From: Diphasiastrum complanatum
Lineage: Eukaryota; Streptophyta; Lycopodiopsida; Lycopodiales; Lycopodiaceae
Assembly (NCBI GenBank): GCA_029204225.1
Contig: CM055100.1
Span: 60,918,341-60,982,340 of the forward strand
DNA: 64,000 nucleotides
Reading direction: 5' to 3'
The notes beneath the pieces are model-generated. The model did not search any database, was not told where the DNA came from, and was given only the letters and a program-made list of their open reading frames with translations. Below, piece by piece: positions 32,856 to 44,205 of this stretch. The position numbers were made by a program, and so were the translations under genes. The first letter of the stretch is position 1, and the number at the start of each line of letters is the position of its first letter.

Positions 32856-32925
32856 AAGATCTAGCAAGATCTAATAAGATCCGATAGCATCCGACAAGAT
32901 CCAAGTGAGATCTAGATCCAGATAG
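32856..32925. repeat. 10-bp tandem repeat AAGATCYRRY
   Basis: Seven consecutive 10-bp units (AAGATCTAGC, AAGATCTAAT, AAGATCCGAT and so on) just after the integrase fragment. They share GATCT/GATCC with the 25-bp minisatellite family but not its TCGGTCGA core. Confidence 0.85.
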
Positions 32926-33263
32926 GATCAACAGGGAAGCAAATCATCAAATTACATCAATCAGCCTCCCTTCTTGCAAATCAAAGACATCAATCTCAAG
33001 AAAATGTAGCAAAATAAAGACAAATTTTACTTAAACTAATGGAACAGCTACCAAATGTCCATTAGAATTTCCAAAAACTCTCCATAGTCAGATCTGACCT
33101 GGATGCAATGGAATACCAGTCTGCAAGAGTTAAGGATCAGAGAATCTCAAGATCTCGTCAAAAAACACTGAAAAAAAGCATTTTTCCATAATTTTTTAAG
33201 ATCCCTTGGAAATTAAATCTTGAATTTTCGACAGTCACCAAATCTAACTCAGATACATCTATG
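32926..33263 (+). other. Non-coding DNA split by Copia-5
   Basis: No gene. It continues on the other side of Copia-5 at 37,490; the last five bases (CTATG, 33,259-33,263) are duplicated at 37,490-37,494. Confidence 0.7.
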
Positions 33264-33964
33264 TGTGAAGAATTGCCAAAAATTGGAAAATCTAGCTTGA
33301 TCAAAAACCATGTAGAATAGTGTGAATTGTGTACACAAGTGGGTCCCACACATGTGAGGCCATGATGCCACATGGGAAACCCATCCTAATGTAGGTTAGG
33401 TCAAGTCAAGAGAGTTGGTCATGTCTATTTGGTGGTCATCCCTACTTTATAGGACCTACACCTAAGTTTAAGGTGAAAATTTGACCAACTAGCTACCTAC
33501 CAAGCATAACTCTAGGATCTAGGCTAGGGTTTCATTTTAGGGCAAGAAGGGTGAGTTAACTTCCTTATTACATGCTGGAAATCCACCTAAGTTCAAGAAG
33601 GAAGTCAAATCTGCTATGTATTCCAAGCTCCCATAGTGAGAAGATAGAAAATTTTTGGAGCTCATTGGCAATCTCAAGCTAGTTCACTGTGTACATTGAG
33701 TTTTTGTGATCCAAATGAAACCAAATCAATTTCTACTTGTTTCTCAGGTTGAAGGCCGTACTACAGCCTATATTACACACGTGTGGGCTCAGATTTCAAT
33801 GTTTATCAATGCTTTTGATTGTTAATGCTTGTTGTTTGTGAAATTGCCAATCTAGATCAACTTTTTTGTGTCTAGTTTTTTGATAGATTGTTAAGAAAGC
33901 ATCCAATCACTCTTTTGGATCTTTTGTAGATCCATTTATGGTCCTAAAGTACAGTACTTTCACA
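33264..33964 (+). repeat. Copia-5 5' LTR
   Basis: TGTGAAGAATT...TTTCACA. Holds GGCCGTACTACAGCC and the palindrome CACACGTGTG at 33,776-33,785, a motif pair shared with other copia LTRs here. It is followed directly by the primer-binding site at 33,965. Confidence 0.93.
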
Positions 33965-33977
33965 TGGTATCAGATCC
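33965..33977 (+). promoter_or_regulatory. Copia-5 primer-binding site
   Basis: TGGTATCAGATCC, one base different from the usual TGGTATCAGAGCC, immediately after the LTR end. Confidence 0.9.
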
Positions 33978-34403
33978 AAGTACAAGAGCATAATCCATTG
34001 ATCTAATGCAAATCCATTTTTAGCAAGTTTTAGTGCTAAAAACTAGTTTTGAGAGGGCAAGCTAGAATCTTGATTTTGGTGAGGAGATTTGATCCCAAAC
34101 TTGGTAGGGATCCAAATCCGTACTATCCACATGTGTGGGCACCTCTAAACCTGCATTTAATGCATGGTATTCGTTTGATCCAAATAAATTCAATTTGTGA
34201 GCTTTTGGTATAATTTTTGGTGGAAATCTTAGGATAAGCTACCAAGATTGAGTGTCATTGATTAGATTTGACTTAGGGTCATGAGATCTAATTAATCTAG
34301 ATTGAAATCAGGTCCTCTAAACTTGTTTTACAGGTCTTGAAAGTACATCAAAAAGTGTGAAAGAAATTAAGTCATTTTTTGTCCAAAAATAGCCAAAATT
34401 GGC

Positions 34404-34750
34404 GAGATTTGATTGTAAGTAGATTTCACATCATCTTATCTTCATTCCAACTTTGTGAGGGAGTGCTAGAATTGAGATTATAAGTCCATTTGTTGGATTA
34501 GAAATCTAATTTGAGTGAAAAACTACAAGAGAGAGACCTTAGTGAGTTTCTAGAGACAATCAAATCCATTTCTTGACAAGATTTGTTTGAAAGTAGTTTT
34601 CACTTCATCTTATCTTCATTCCAGCTTTGTGAGGGAGTGATAGAACTGTGATTATAAGTCCATTTGTTGGATTAGAATTCAAATTTGAGTGAAACACTGC
34701 AAGTGTGAGACCTTTGTGAGTTTCAAGTCAATCAAATCTATTTCTTGTAC
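34404..34750 (+). repeat. 174-bp tandem duplication in the Copia-5 leader
   Basis: The leader segment starting GAGATTTGATTGTAAG (34,404) is repeated from 34,578 (AAGATTTGTTTGAAAG) with period about 174 bp. The related element Copia-6 has a single copy (56,270-56,450, minus strand). The second copy runs into gag, whose N-terminus is missing. Confidence 0.85.
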
Positions 34751-35900
34751 TTCAAGAGTACTCATGCTTAGAAATCAGATTTTGCAAAGCATGAAGAGAA
34801 GTGAGGAGAGTGCACAGGATTATGTATTCAGAATCAAGTCTCTAAATAGGGAGTTGGATTCCATTGGAGAGAAAATTCATGATGGAGAGCTTGTACAAAT
34901 TGTTCTTAATGGTCTAGGAGATGACTTTGCAAATTTGGTCCAAAGTTTTGCCATCCAAGAAACTTTGCCAACTATAGAAAAACTTCACAGTGTATTAGTG
35001 GCTGAAGAGTGTAGGATGCTCCATGCAAAATCTAGGATGAGTTCCTTGTCTTTGCAGGATGGTGATGAGAAAGCCAATTTCTCATTCAAGGGCAGAAAGA
35101 AGACCAATGGAAAGAAGAAGCATCCAAAGGAGGCCAAAGAAGAGGATGATGCATCAAGTTCAAAGGACAAGTCAAAGCAAAAATGCTTCTTTTGTGGAAA
35201 GAAGGAGCATTATGCATCTGAATGCTACAAGAGGCTAAGAGCACAAGTGGAGGAGGACAAACAAGGAAACCTTGCAAAGGAGGAGGAGGAGGATGAAGTA
35301 GATGTATTCTTGATGGCATCTACATCCTCACCAACAAGCAATAGCAATTCAAGAGACAATTGGTGGATCGACAGTGGGGCTAGCTTCCACATGTCTTGTG
35401 AAAAGGACTTTTTCTCAACCTTACACTTATTCAATGATGCTAAAAAGTTTGTCTTTACTGCAAATGATGAAGAGTGTAGGATAGATGGTGTTGGCACCAT
35501 CTCTTTGTATCTAGAATCCTCAAAATGCATGGATCTAGAAAATGTCCTTTATGTACCATTAATCACCAAGAATATGCTTAGTATTGGTCTACTTTTAAAA
35601 AGTGGTTTGGATGTTCACTTTAAGCATGATGTTTGCTTCATCTTGAAGAATGATGTTTGCATTGCAAACGGATTTAAACATGGAAGATTGTTTAAGTTGG
35701 AAGCTAGTGTTGCTTTTGAAATAATGAGCTTGGCAAAGGAGGAGATCACTCAAGAGGAGATCTTGGCAAAGTGTGATCTTGCTTGCATTGAGGAGGAGCA
35801 TCAAAAGGAGGAAGATCTTGAGGATCGATCTCAAAGCTTGAAAGTTCCAAGGGAGTCCTCAATGACAATGGCCAAGTCATCAAAGTGCATGCAAATTGTC
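34740..35900 (+). pseudogene. Copia-5 gag and protease, 5'- and 3'-truncated
   Basis: One long open frame: Gag from TSRVLMLRNQILQSM (about 34,747) with LVQIVLNGLGDDF, SFAIQETLPTIEKLHSVL, knuckle CFFCGKKEHYASEC (35,188-35,230), then the retropepsin site WWIDSGASFHMS (35,361-35,395) with an intact DSG. It continues with FVFTANDEECRIDGVG, LYVPLITKNML and CFILKNDVC into the pre-integrase region, then loses similarity at about 35,700. The N-terminal Gag (UBN2 start) is absent, replaced by duplicated leader, so the open frame's own ATG at 34,689 is not the original start. Confidence 0.88.
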
Positions 35901-36792
35901 CATTCAAGTGTGCATCTTGCAAGGGTGGTGAGCATTGGAGAGTCTACTATCTTTCAGTACTTGTTAGATAGTATTAGTAGACACGAAGTGACTTGTTGCT
36001 TATCTTTAAGATCTATGGTGTTTAGTACTCTTTATGACAAGACAATGAAATTAGATGCTTTTAAATCTCCATTCATTGGATAACTATTTTTGTAATAGTT
36101 TGAATAGTGTCATAAAAGATGAAACATCATTTGTATTGGAAATCTTTGGGTCCACATGCATTGAGCATGATCATTCCAATGTAAGGACCGAAGGTTATCC
36201 TATTTCAATGATAGGAATAATGGTAGTGTTTTGCTCTTCAAGTAGAGATTGTAGAATCTACTTGTTTTCAGTCAAAGAATTTGTCAATGGTGGAAATGTG
36301 ATCTTTCAAGAGTGGAAGATTTGTAAAATTCAAGAAGCACCTTTGGATCAACACCTTATTCAATTCATTGATGGTTTGGAGTCAAGTCAAGTGGAGGAGC
36401 AAGCTCAAGACCCGAGGACTCCAAGAAGAACCTTGAGTATCAAGATGGAGCCATCTAGGCTCAATCATGTGGATCAAGCAAGGCAAGTTGTCTTTGGCAA
36501 CATTGTGTATGCACTTAATTTTTTAATTGATGTATCTTCACGTGCACAAAATGCCTTGGAATCCATGGCTTGGCATGATGTTTAGTTTTGAAGTGTGCTA
36601 CATGTATATAGACACATTTATGGAACATCTTGTAAGGGATCCTCTAAGAGGTGGTGAAAGATCCTTCATGGACATCATTCTCTATTGGAGTCTCAAAAGT
36701 TCCTTGTTTGTAGCTGGATTTTTTAGACACTTCTAAAAGCATTCATTCATCTAGCAAGAGAGTTGTAGATAGATCAAGCTAAATTTGAGGAG
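35901..36792 (+). pseudogene. Copia-5 integrase-RT linker scraps and polypurine tract
   Basis: Short recognisable pieces: KEFVNGGNVIFQE (36,270-36,310), PRTPRRTLSIKMEPSRL (36,410-36,460; the Pro/Arg linker before RT) and ERSFMDI (about 36,656-36,680; between RT and RNase H). These are far closer together than in Copia-7, showing at least two large internal deletions. The tract AAATTTGAGGAG at 36,781-36,792 precedes the 3' LTR. Confidence 0.75.
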
Positions 36793-37489
36793 TGTGAAGA
36801 ATTGCCAAAAATTGACAAATCTAGCTTGATCAAAAACCATGTAGAATAGTGTAAATTGTGTACACAAGTCCCGCACATGTGAGGCCATGATGCCACATGG
36901 GAAACCCATCCTAATGTAGGTTAGGTCAAGTCAAGAGAGTTGGCCATGTCTATTTGGTGGTCATCCCTACTTTATAGGACCTACACCTAAGTTTAAGGTG
37001 AAAATTTGACCAACTAGCTACCTACCAAGCATAACTCTAGGATCTAGACTAGGGTTTCATTTTAGGGCAAGAAGGGTGAGTTAAATTCCTTATTACATGC
37101 TAGAAATCCACCTAAGTTCAAGAAGGAAGTCAAATTTGCTATGTATTCCAAGCTCCCATAGTGAGAAGATAGAAAATTTTTGGAGCTCATTGGCAATCTC
37201 AAGCTAGTTCACTATGTACATTGAGTTTTTGTGATCCAAATGAAACCAAATCAATTTATACTTGTTTCTCAGGTTGAAGGCCGTACTACAGCCTGTAGTA
37301 CACACGTATGGGCTCAGATTTCAATGTTTATCAATGCTTTTGATTGTTAATGCTTGTTGTTTGTGAAATTGCCAATCTAGATCAACTTTTTTGTGTCTAG
37401 TTTTTTGATAGATTGTTAAGCAAGCATCAAATCACACTTGTGGATCTTTTGTAGATCCATTTATGGTCCTAAAGTACAGTACTTTCACA
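36793..37489 (+). repeat. Copia-5 3' LTR
   Basis: Counterpart of the 5' LTR with few changes, including CACACGTATG where the 5' copy has the perfect palindrome. It is followed by the target-site duplication CTATG. Confidence 0.93.
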
Positions 37490-37494
37490 CTATG

Positions 37495-38192
37495 AAAATC
37501 TCTGCGAGAGTTACTGATGGAGAAATCATCAAAATTGAGTGTTTGCGAGGGTTTTGAAAGGCAGAATCTTTGGAACCTTTGCAAAGTATCAAGGACAACA
37601 AACCAACCTTCACAGAGGGCATAAATAAAATCAAAGCACTGAAATTAGCCTGCCTACATGGTCTGATCTTGAAAATCCGGTAACTGGAGCAAGTTGTGTG
37701 AGAGATCACCTCCTGCAAGGGTTGAACCTTCGCAAATAGTCTGAACTTTTACAGAACCTTCGCAGGGCTGTCAAATCACCTTATGGACCTTCACAGACTT
37801 CTTTGAGGTCTTAGAATATTGTGAAGAAAGTCCCTGCAAAATTTTGGTTGGAACTGGGCTGGGGAAAGTGCATTTTGCCTTATACGCACTCTAAATTCCG
37901 CTATATAAGGGCAGAATTTGAGTCATTTGGCACTTCATTCAGTGAAGCTCTGTCGAAATTTCGTTCAAAATTTTCAAGTTATACGATTGCGACGAAACTG
38001 TCCACAAATCTTCATCTGCCCTCACAGCTCCCTACTCTATGCTCAGAATTCTCATTTCCACTTCTCAAAAATTTTAGCCTTTTTTCAGTTTTTGAGTCTT
38101 TTAACTATTTTTGATGCCTTTCTCACTTTTTTGAGTGCCTTTTCACCTTTCTACACTTCCTCATTAACAATCCTTAACATCCATTCAACATC
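37495..38192 (+). promoter_or_regulatory. Promoter-like region upstream of the extra ORF
   Basis: Contains TATATAAG at 37,903-37,910, about 290 bp before the start codon at 38,193, followed by CTCAATTCAGTG-like initiator context. Upstream there are repeated phrases with TTCGCA, GCGAGGG and TTCACAG (37,505-37,790). Downstream, 38,040-38,190 is T/C-rich like a plant 5' leader. Promoter function is inferred from the TATA box and position. Confidence 0.5.
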
Positions 38193-40920
38193 ATGACTTC
38201 ATCTTCCTCCACTAACGAAACCGGCACGAAGCAGGTCATCACTCGTGAGATACCTTCTGCCACTCAAATTTGGGCCCTGTCTTCTGATGTCTTGATTAAA
38301 CCTTGGCTTTAGACTGCTGACCCTCTCCTTGAAGCAATGGGTTTTTACCCAGCACTATTTTGTTCTGACATTAACATGGGTCTCGCGCTGCATGTCTACG
38401 CTACCGGGATGCGCCGAAGTTGCAATTCCATATCATGTAACAAGGTACCACGTACAAGGTACATATAAACACTAACTCTATGGTCACCATGGGAATAGTA
38501 TCCGGTGATCGCCAGCCCATCTCCCATCGCCAAGCCAAAAACCTTATCAAACCTTACGTAACCAAGACTGCTCCTGAGATCCCAATCTAGACTAACAATG
38601 GGTACTTAATAGAGGCTATCAACGATCCCATAATCCAAATAGTTGCCTATTTGTTGAACAACTTTTTAGTTGTTTCAACATTCCGAAAGGACCGCATCCA
38701 CCGCATCCAGTCCACGCTGCTAAGCCAGATCGTGGAATCCTTCAAGGAGTTCCCGAACCCCTCGGTGATGCCATATGACTTGCATACCTTCCTTTTGCAC
38801 GAGCTCTCCATCGCCATCAAACCTAACACGCGTGACCGTATCGCAGCAGGACCACTATTGTATAACTTTGCATGTGCGCTTCTTGAGGAGAAGGTCCGCA
38901 GGTTTAACTGCTCCAGCATTCTGTCTGCCACCGTCCCACATACTAACTTGTACCCACCATCTAACACATCCACCTCCACCCAACCTGCAATTACTAACAC
39001 AATGGCCAACAAGTGAATGCATGGCGCAGCCCCCTCCTCATCTAGCCCTTGTACCACCAAGCAACGTACTGCACCTTTCCCACTAACCATCACCACTTAC
39101 CTATTTTCACCATCGCCACTCCTCTCACACCCCCCACATCTCCAGTGAAAACTACCAAGGGCAACAAATCGTTGTCTGATGACGCATTTGCGCAAACAGT
39201 GTTTACAGCATCGCCTGATCGTGTTGATCCCTAGAGAAGTTGATTGAAGACGATGACGACACGGTATAGGTCGTTCAAGCGATCTCATAGCAAGACCCTA
39301 CTAGTACCACCGTACCGGCCGGTCCCACGGATATTTCAACGGCCTACCAAATCTTGGGTACCTTTGTCCAGGAGGTGGTAGCCACAAAAGCAAAATTGGA
39401 CGGCCGCATATTGGAGTTGGCCACAAAAAACACCCAGCTGTGGGCAAAAATCAGCCAACTCCAACAAGATCTGTTGATTGCCCAACAACATGAGCAAGCA
39501 GAAAAATCCGAGGTGCAAAAACTCAAGCAGCACAAAGCAGATCTCTAAGGGTACATCACGGTCCTGTCAAAGTCTACCACAGATGCTCAGTTGAAGGTCC
39601 AGGAGATCCAACAGCAGTTCACACAGTGCCTCACTCAGCTCCAGGCACAAATCTCGATGTTGGAAGTAGAAAATCTACGCTTGGGAGCGGAGGTCACCGC
39701 CCTACAAGCAGAAAATATGGCCTGGCTGACACAACCCACACCTATCAACAGACCACTCAGCCAAGCCGAGGTGGATCTACTCACGAAGTAGGTGCAGGTG
39801 TATAGTCATACATTCGCCAAGTACTAGGCCGAGTTTGACAACTATCGACGTGGGGGAATGAAAGAGTTAGCACAGGCAAAAAGTGCTTTGAAGGCATGCT
39901 AGAAACAAATGGAGTAGCAGTCTCAACCAGCCCTTGTGGTGATTCCACCACCACCCATGAAAGACCCTGCCAACTCCAGCTCCAACTAAGACAAGGGCAA
40001 ACAGGAAGAGGGACTGACAACACAAAATCAGGGCTCAAGTGTAGTCGATGCTAGCATCCAGGACCTAAGCCAAGATATAGATCCAAGCCAAAGCCAAGGG
40101 GAGCACAAAACCTCCACATTTCACGGCTCGAGATCCATATCTGCCAGCCACGCTTTCCGTCGACCGAAGTGCATGGAGAAGAAAATCAATGAATTCCTAG
40201 CCAAACATCTCCAGGAGTCCTCACAAGGCGGCTGGCAGATATCATTTTCCGCGCAAACAATCAAGGGCAACGAGATGCAAGCTCTTCTAGCACTACAACC
40301 ATAGCCAGAGTGGTGCCAGCAGCTTTTCAAACGAGACCCTGCGACCATCAGGGCCTATGTGACTAGTCCACGCCAATAAAGGGTGAATGCACATTTCCTT
40401 CCCTACATGTGATGATCTAAATGGGCGAAATACAGCACTCCCTTGGAGCAGATCACCATTTAAAATTGCAGTTGGCCAAAGATTTCTGCAAAATACGGCT
40501 GGAATACGGATGTAGATGCCAGAAGGGCTCTCACCCAATTTTTCAAGAAATATTTTAATTGTCCTAATCCAACAGTCCACGCGACAACCACTTATGCCCG
40601 GGACTTAGAATGTTTGATGGAAATTAAAAACTAAGTGGGACAATATCCTCTCACCCATATTCTTTGATCCAAATAAAGCGTTAGCCTCCAACAAGATTAA
40701 AGATCAGTTACCAGTGGTGCATGTCTATTACCGAGCAGCACTCCTTGGCGATCCATGGACGCAAAGATTCCAAGCATGGATCGACCAACATTGGTTAACA
40801 AGAGTCTACAAGTCCTTTTTCACTCCTAAGGACCTGAAAAATATTGACAAAATTGCTTTCATGGAAGATGTAACAGGCTATCTTATCCACCAAAGGCACG
40901 CAAAGAAGACCTTCTACTAA
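38193..40920 (+). pseudogene. Decayed long ORF of unknown family with coiled coil (candidate extra ORF of a gypsy element)
   Basis: The frame starts MTSSSSTNETGTKQVIT (38,193). With a frameshift near 38,440 and many stops it can be followed to about 40,918. The first third (38,651-39,016) is well conserved in style: VMPYDLHTFLLHELSIAI and IAAGPLLYNFACALLEEK. Then a long coiled coil runs from about 39,354 to 39,800 (ELATKNTQLWAKISQLQQDL, QLQAQISMLEVENLRLGAEV). The last third has a Ser/Gln/Asp-rich linker and a folded-looking tail. Most stops are TAG, or TAA, where Gln is expected. It resembles the helper or adopted ORFs of plant gypsy elements in position (integrase tail upstream, LTR-like start downstream). 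I do not recognise the family. Confidence 0.6.
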
Positions 40921-40966
40921 ACCGGCAGAGTGTCGAGGGACCGGCACTACTTCAGGTCGTGGGTCA

Positions 40967-41560
40967 TGTTGGGAGTATTCCCAACATATTGTAAAGAAGC
41001 CCATAGCCCAATGAGCACACAAGTCACGTTGTAAATAGAATAAAAGACTTGGGCCTCATTGTTAATTAAATAAAACTTGAGGCCACAATGTCAAATCAAT
41101 AAACTTAGTCTAAGCTTACAAAGTTGGGTCCAAAGTGAAACTCACATGTATCATGTGATTTCCAATGTACTTTTTTAAGACCGTTGGATTAGATTGGACC
41201 CAAGGTGAATGGTGAAGATTAGAGCTCATATTTTTAGAAGTAGCCAAAGGAATTTTGGGACAAGGGCCTTCCCCATTGATAAAAAGGTACCACTTGTACC
41301 GTATTTCCATGCTTACTGAGGAGGAGGAAACTCTAGCAATTTGGAGAGAAGCATTCTCATTTGCTATTCTATGCTTGTTAATGCCATTGTTGTTTTGCTT
41401 TCAAGTTTTCATACTTTTTGGTTTCTATAGTTTATGTTTCTCCATTAGCATGTAAAATGAGCAAGTGAGCTAACCTCACATCTCACTCTCTTTCTCTCTC
41501 TCTCTTTTTCTTTCTCTACTTCTTCTATCCATCTAACTCTCTCTCTCCCTCTCTTTTTCA
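40967..41560 (+). repeat. Putative LTR start after the extra ORF
   Basis: Starts TGTTGGGAGTATTCCCAACA, a TG-starting near-palindrome (8-bp arms) typical of LTR termini. It carries GACTTGGGCCTCATTG and a CT-rich stretch (41,465-41,560). A TATA-like GATAAAAAGG lies at 41,278. The right end is not visible and there is no second copy in the window. Confidence 0.5.
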
Positions 41561-42414
41561 CTACAAATTATGAAGTATGTTGGGTTAGTGTAGAAAGGGG
41601 TAGTGTTAAGGTGGTAGTGTTAGAGGGAAAAGTAGGAAGCAACTAATAGTAGCATCTTGGCTTAGTTAGGCACCTATCCAGTGAACTAACCCTCTTGACA
41701 GGCGGAAGGGCTACTCACCGACTAAATCTACACCCTACATAGTCAAATTTTGGCTCGTCGAGATCATAGAAGAGAGCCTAACCACAATCAATCATACATA
41801 AGCAAAAAATGAGGGCTTCACAATGTAAGAAAGGTAGGAGGAGGCTTAGCTTCTCTCTCTCGATCTCTATTCTTAATAATGAAAAGTGAATCCAAAATGG
41901 TGTCACATCCCTACTTATAGAGAAGCTAGGGTTAGATTTTTTGGTTCACCCAAAAACTATGTGCCATAAGAACTTGACTTCTAACAAGTTTTAAACCAAT
42001 TTGCAATTTTAGACTACTTGGGTCCTTTCTTATTTTAGGCTCGATAGAGCATCGATCTACTTTTATTTCTTGTGCGATTGGCTTACGAATACAGTGCACC
42101 TTCTACAGGTGTCTGACGTTACATTACAAGTAGATCTAAGTCATTATGCCAACTTGGCCATGCTTTTGTTCCCGTCACTATAAAATATGTTGGAGAGAGC
42201 TTTATTTTCGCTTGTTGGCTGGTCCGCGACTTGTTGACTTCTTTGGCATTGGCGTTCCCAATACATTTTAATTCTGGAACACCTTGTCTGTGATTTGTCG
42301 ACGCTCTTTAACATAGTTTGGCAGCTTGACTCCGTCACTTGAAATCCGTTAGGCTCTTTTGGCATTTGGAATCCGTTAGGAGAATCTTCACCTCAATCTT
42401 CTAACATTAAAAAT
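41561..42414. other. No gene seen
   Basis: Mixed DNA between the putative gypsy LTR and the Copia-9 LTR. The short minus-strand frame at 42,144-42,365 has no recognisable features. Confidence 0.5.
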
Positions 42415-42741
42415 TTGATCATAAACACTTAATTATAGTAAGGTATTGTCCTTGTCCATACAACAGTAGCAACCTATTGTGCTTCAAATGTGAAAGCAAG
42501 ATCAATTATAAAATCAACATTCTACACATAGAAAACCAAGATATCAAGAGAAATACACATGAGATGGACATAGAATCATAAGAGATGAATTTTTCACATC
42601 AAAAGAGAATATAATGATATGTTCTCCACACTTCTACTACTATTTATAGCTACTCAAATGTCATTTTTCCACTTGTCCTAATTGGTAATTTCTTGGTATC
42701 ACAGCAAATGACCTAGAAATTCTAGTCTAGATGCAGTAATG
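42415..42741 (-). repeat. Copia-9 LTR, distal part (split by Copia-6)
   Basis: The reverse complement of 42,415-42,736 matches 61,170-61,450 (ATAAATAGT, TTTTGATTCTATG, ATGTGTAGAATGT, GCTACTGTTGTATGG). It is therefore the continuation of the Copia-9 LTR that resumes at 58,281. The last five bases TAATG are the Copia-6 target-site duplication. Confidence 0.75.
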
Positions 42742-43429
42742 TGTTAAAAGTACAGTACTAAGGACCATAAATGGATCTTTGAATGATCCACAAGGTTGAT
42801 TGTGTGTTGTTAAACAATCTATCAGATACTAGTCATCAAACAAGATCTAGTTTAGCAGCTTTATAGAAAACAAGTAGAGACAATCAAATCATTGATCATA
42901 AGCTAAAATCCGACTTCACACATGTGAAAATGAGGCTGTAGTACGGCCTGTAGACAGATTTTAAAGTGTGCCAAAGATGAGTTTCATTGGAATCAATCAC
43001 TATCATCATACAACGAGAGAAAATCTGAGTTTCTCCTTGAGGCTCCAAAAAGTTTCTGTCTTCTCACTATAGAGAATGGAAATACATAGTAAAAGACACT
43101 TCCTTTGCAAAGTTAGGTGAAAATCCAGCATGTAATAAGAAAGTAGACTCAACTTTCTTGCCCTAATGTGAAAACCCTTGTCTAGATCCAAGGGTCATGC
43201 TTGGTAGGTGCATGGTAGGTACAAATCTCATCATAAATCATGGTCTAGATCCTACAAAGTAGGAATCACTACCAAATAGACACAACCACTCTTCTTGACT
43301 CGTGGTAACCTACATAAGGTGTGGATTGACAAGTGGCACTTTGGCCATTCAAGTGTCTAACAAAAAAATATTGGCAAAATATACAATATTCTACATGGCT
43401 AGATTTGCCAATGTAGGCAAATTTTCACA
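42742..43429 (-). repeat. Copia-6 3' LTR
   Basis: On the minus strand TGTGAAAATTTGCC...TGTACTTTTAACA. Preceded on its internal side by the polypurine-like GATTTGAGGAT (43,430-43,440). Contains GTACGGCC and an imperfect CACACATGTG at 42,917-42,926. Confidence 0.9.
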
Positions 43430-44205
43430 ATCCTCAAATCTAGCCTTGGAAACAATAATGTATCTATCTACAATTTTAAGACCTGATCTTAACATCAGAA
43501 ATGAATCATATTCAAGTTTAGAAGATGACTAATGAGCCCCCAAAGATGATGACATGACTTATCACCATATCCAAGATAGAGGTTCTTTGATCTTGATCTC
43601 CTCGAAGATGAATTGAAGAGCCTTGATTCTTCCTTGCACCTTTGCACTTGATTTCATCCATGTTGAGTGAAGATGCATGAACTTGAAACTTGCTCCTCCT
43701 TGATCTTCAAGTTTCTCTTTGAAGGAAATCTGATGTCTCCATGTCTTGTGAAAATCATATTGATCAAGATCACAAAACAAGTACTTGCTACTATTACCAA
43801 GATTTATCATGCTAAAATGACTAGTCCACAAACCATCAAACATAAGCATGATTTTCCTAATCTAGTAATTACAAGCGATCTTGAACTTTATGAGGCTACA
43901 TACTTGCTTATGGATATGAGCGTCCTTCAAGGATGTTTCACTTATTCTCATAAGAAGCTTACAATTTGCCTCTCCAAAAGACAAAACACATTTTCAAAAC
44001 AATGTGTGATTAACTCATTATTGCTCTTCCAAAATCCGAGAGCACTCATTTGATCAAACAACCAATTTACTCTAAAGTGGTTCATAACAATTTTTAGATC
44101 ACTAAGACATAAAAACTTGTTCTCAAATGCCTCAAGTTGCCTCATGTAGTTCTCATAGCAAAATGGTTTATCAAGCATTGAAGTAAGAAAAGTGTTAGAT
44201 GTGAA
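43430..44205 (-). other. Copia-6 3' internal region, no recognised domain
   Basis: Minus-strand frames 43,948-44,178 and 43,562-43,849 are open but resemble no copia domain. RT and RNase H would be expected here and are absent, so this is either non-coding tail or foreign sequence brought in with the Copia-7 rearrangement. Confidence 0.5.

Larger units (their letters stand above)
33264..37489 (+). mobile_element. Copia-5: LTR element with clear ends, internally deleted
   Basis: LTRs of about 700 bp (33,264-33,964 and 36,793-37,489) start TGTGAAGAATTGCC, end ACTTTCACA and are nearly identical. The target-site duplication is CTATG (33,259-33,263; 37,490-37,494). The primer-binding site TGGTATCAGATCC follows the 5' LTR and the polypurine tract AAATTTGAGGAG precedes the 3' LTR. 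Inside are gag, protease and a scrap of integrase-RT linker; integrase core, RT and RNase H are almost all gone. It is related to Copia-6 by Gag and LTR sequence. High LTR similarity suggests relatively recent insertion of an already or later deleted copy. Confidence 0.93.

Noticed and set aside
42694-42705. Second primer-binding site (TGGTATCACAGC)
   Set aside because: One mismatch, no LTR end before it, and the region aligns with the Copia-9 LTR on the opposite strand.
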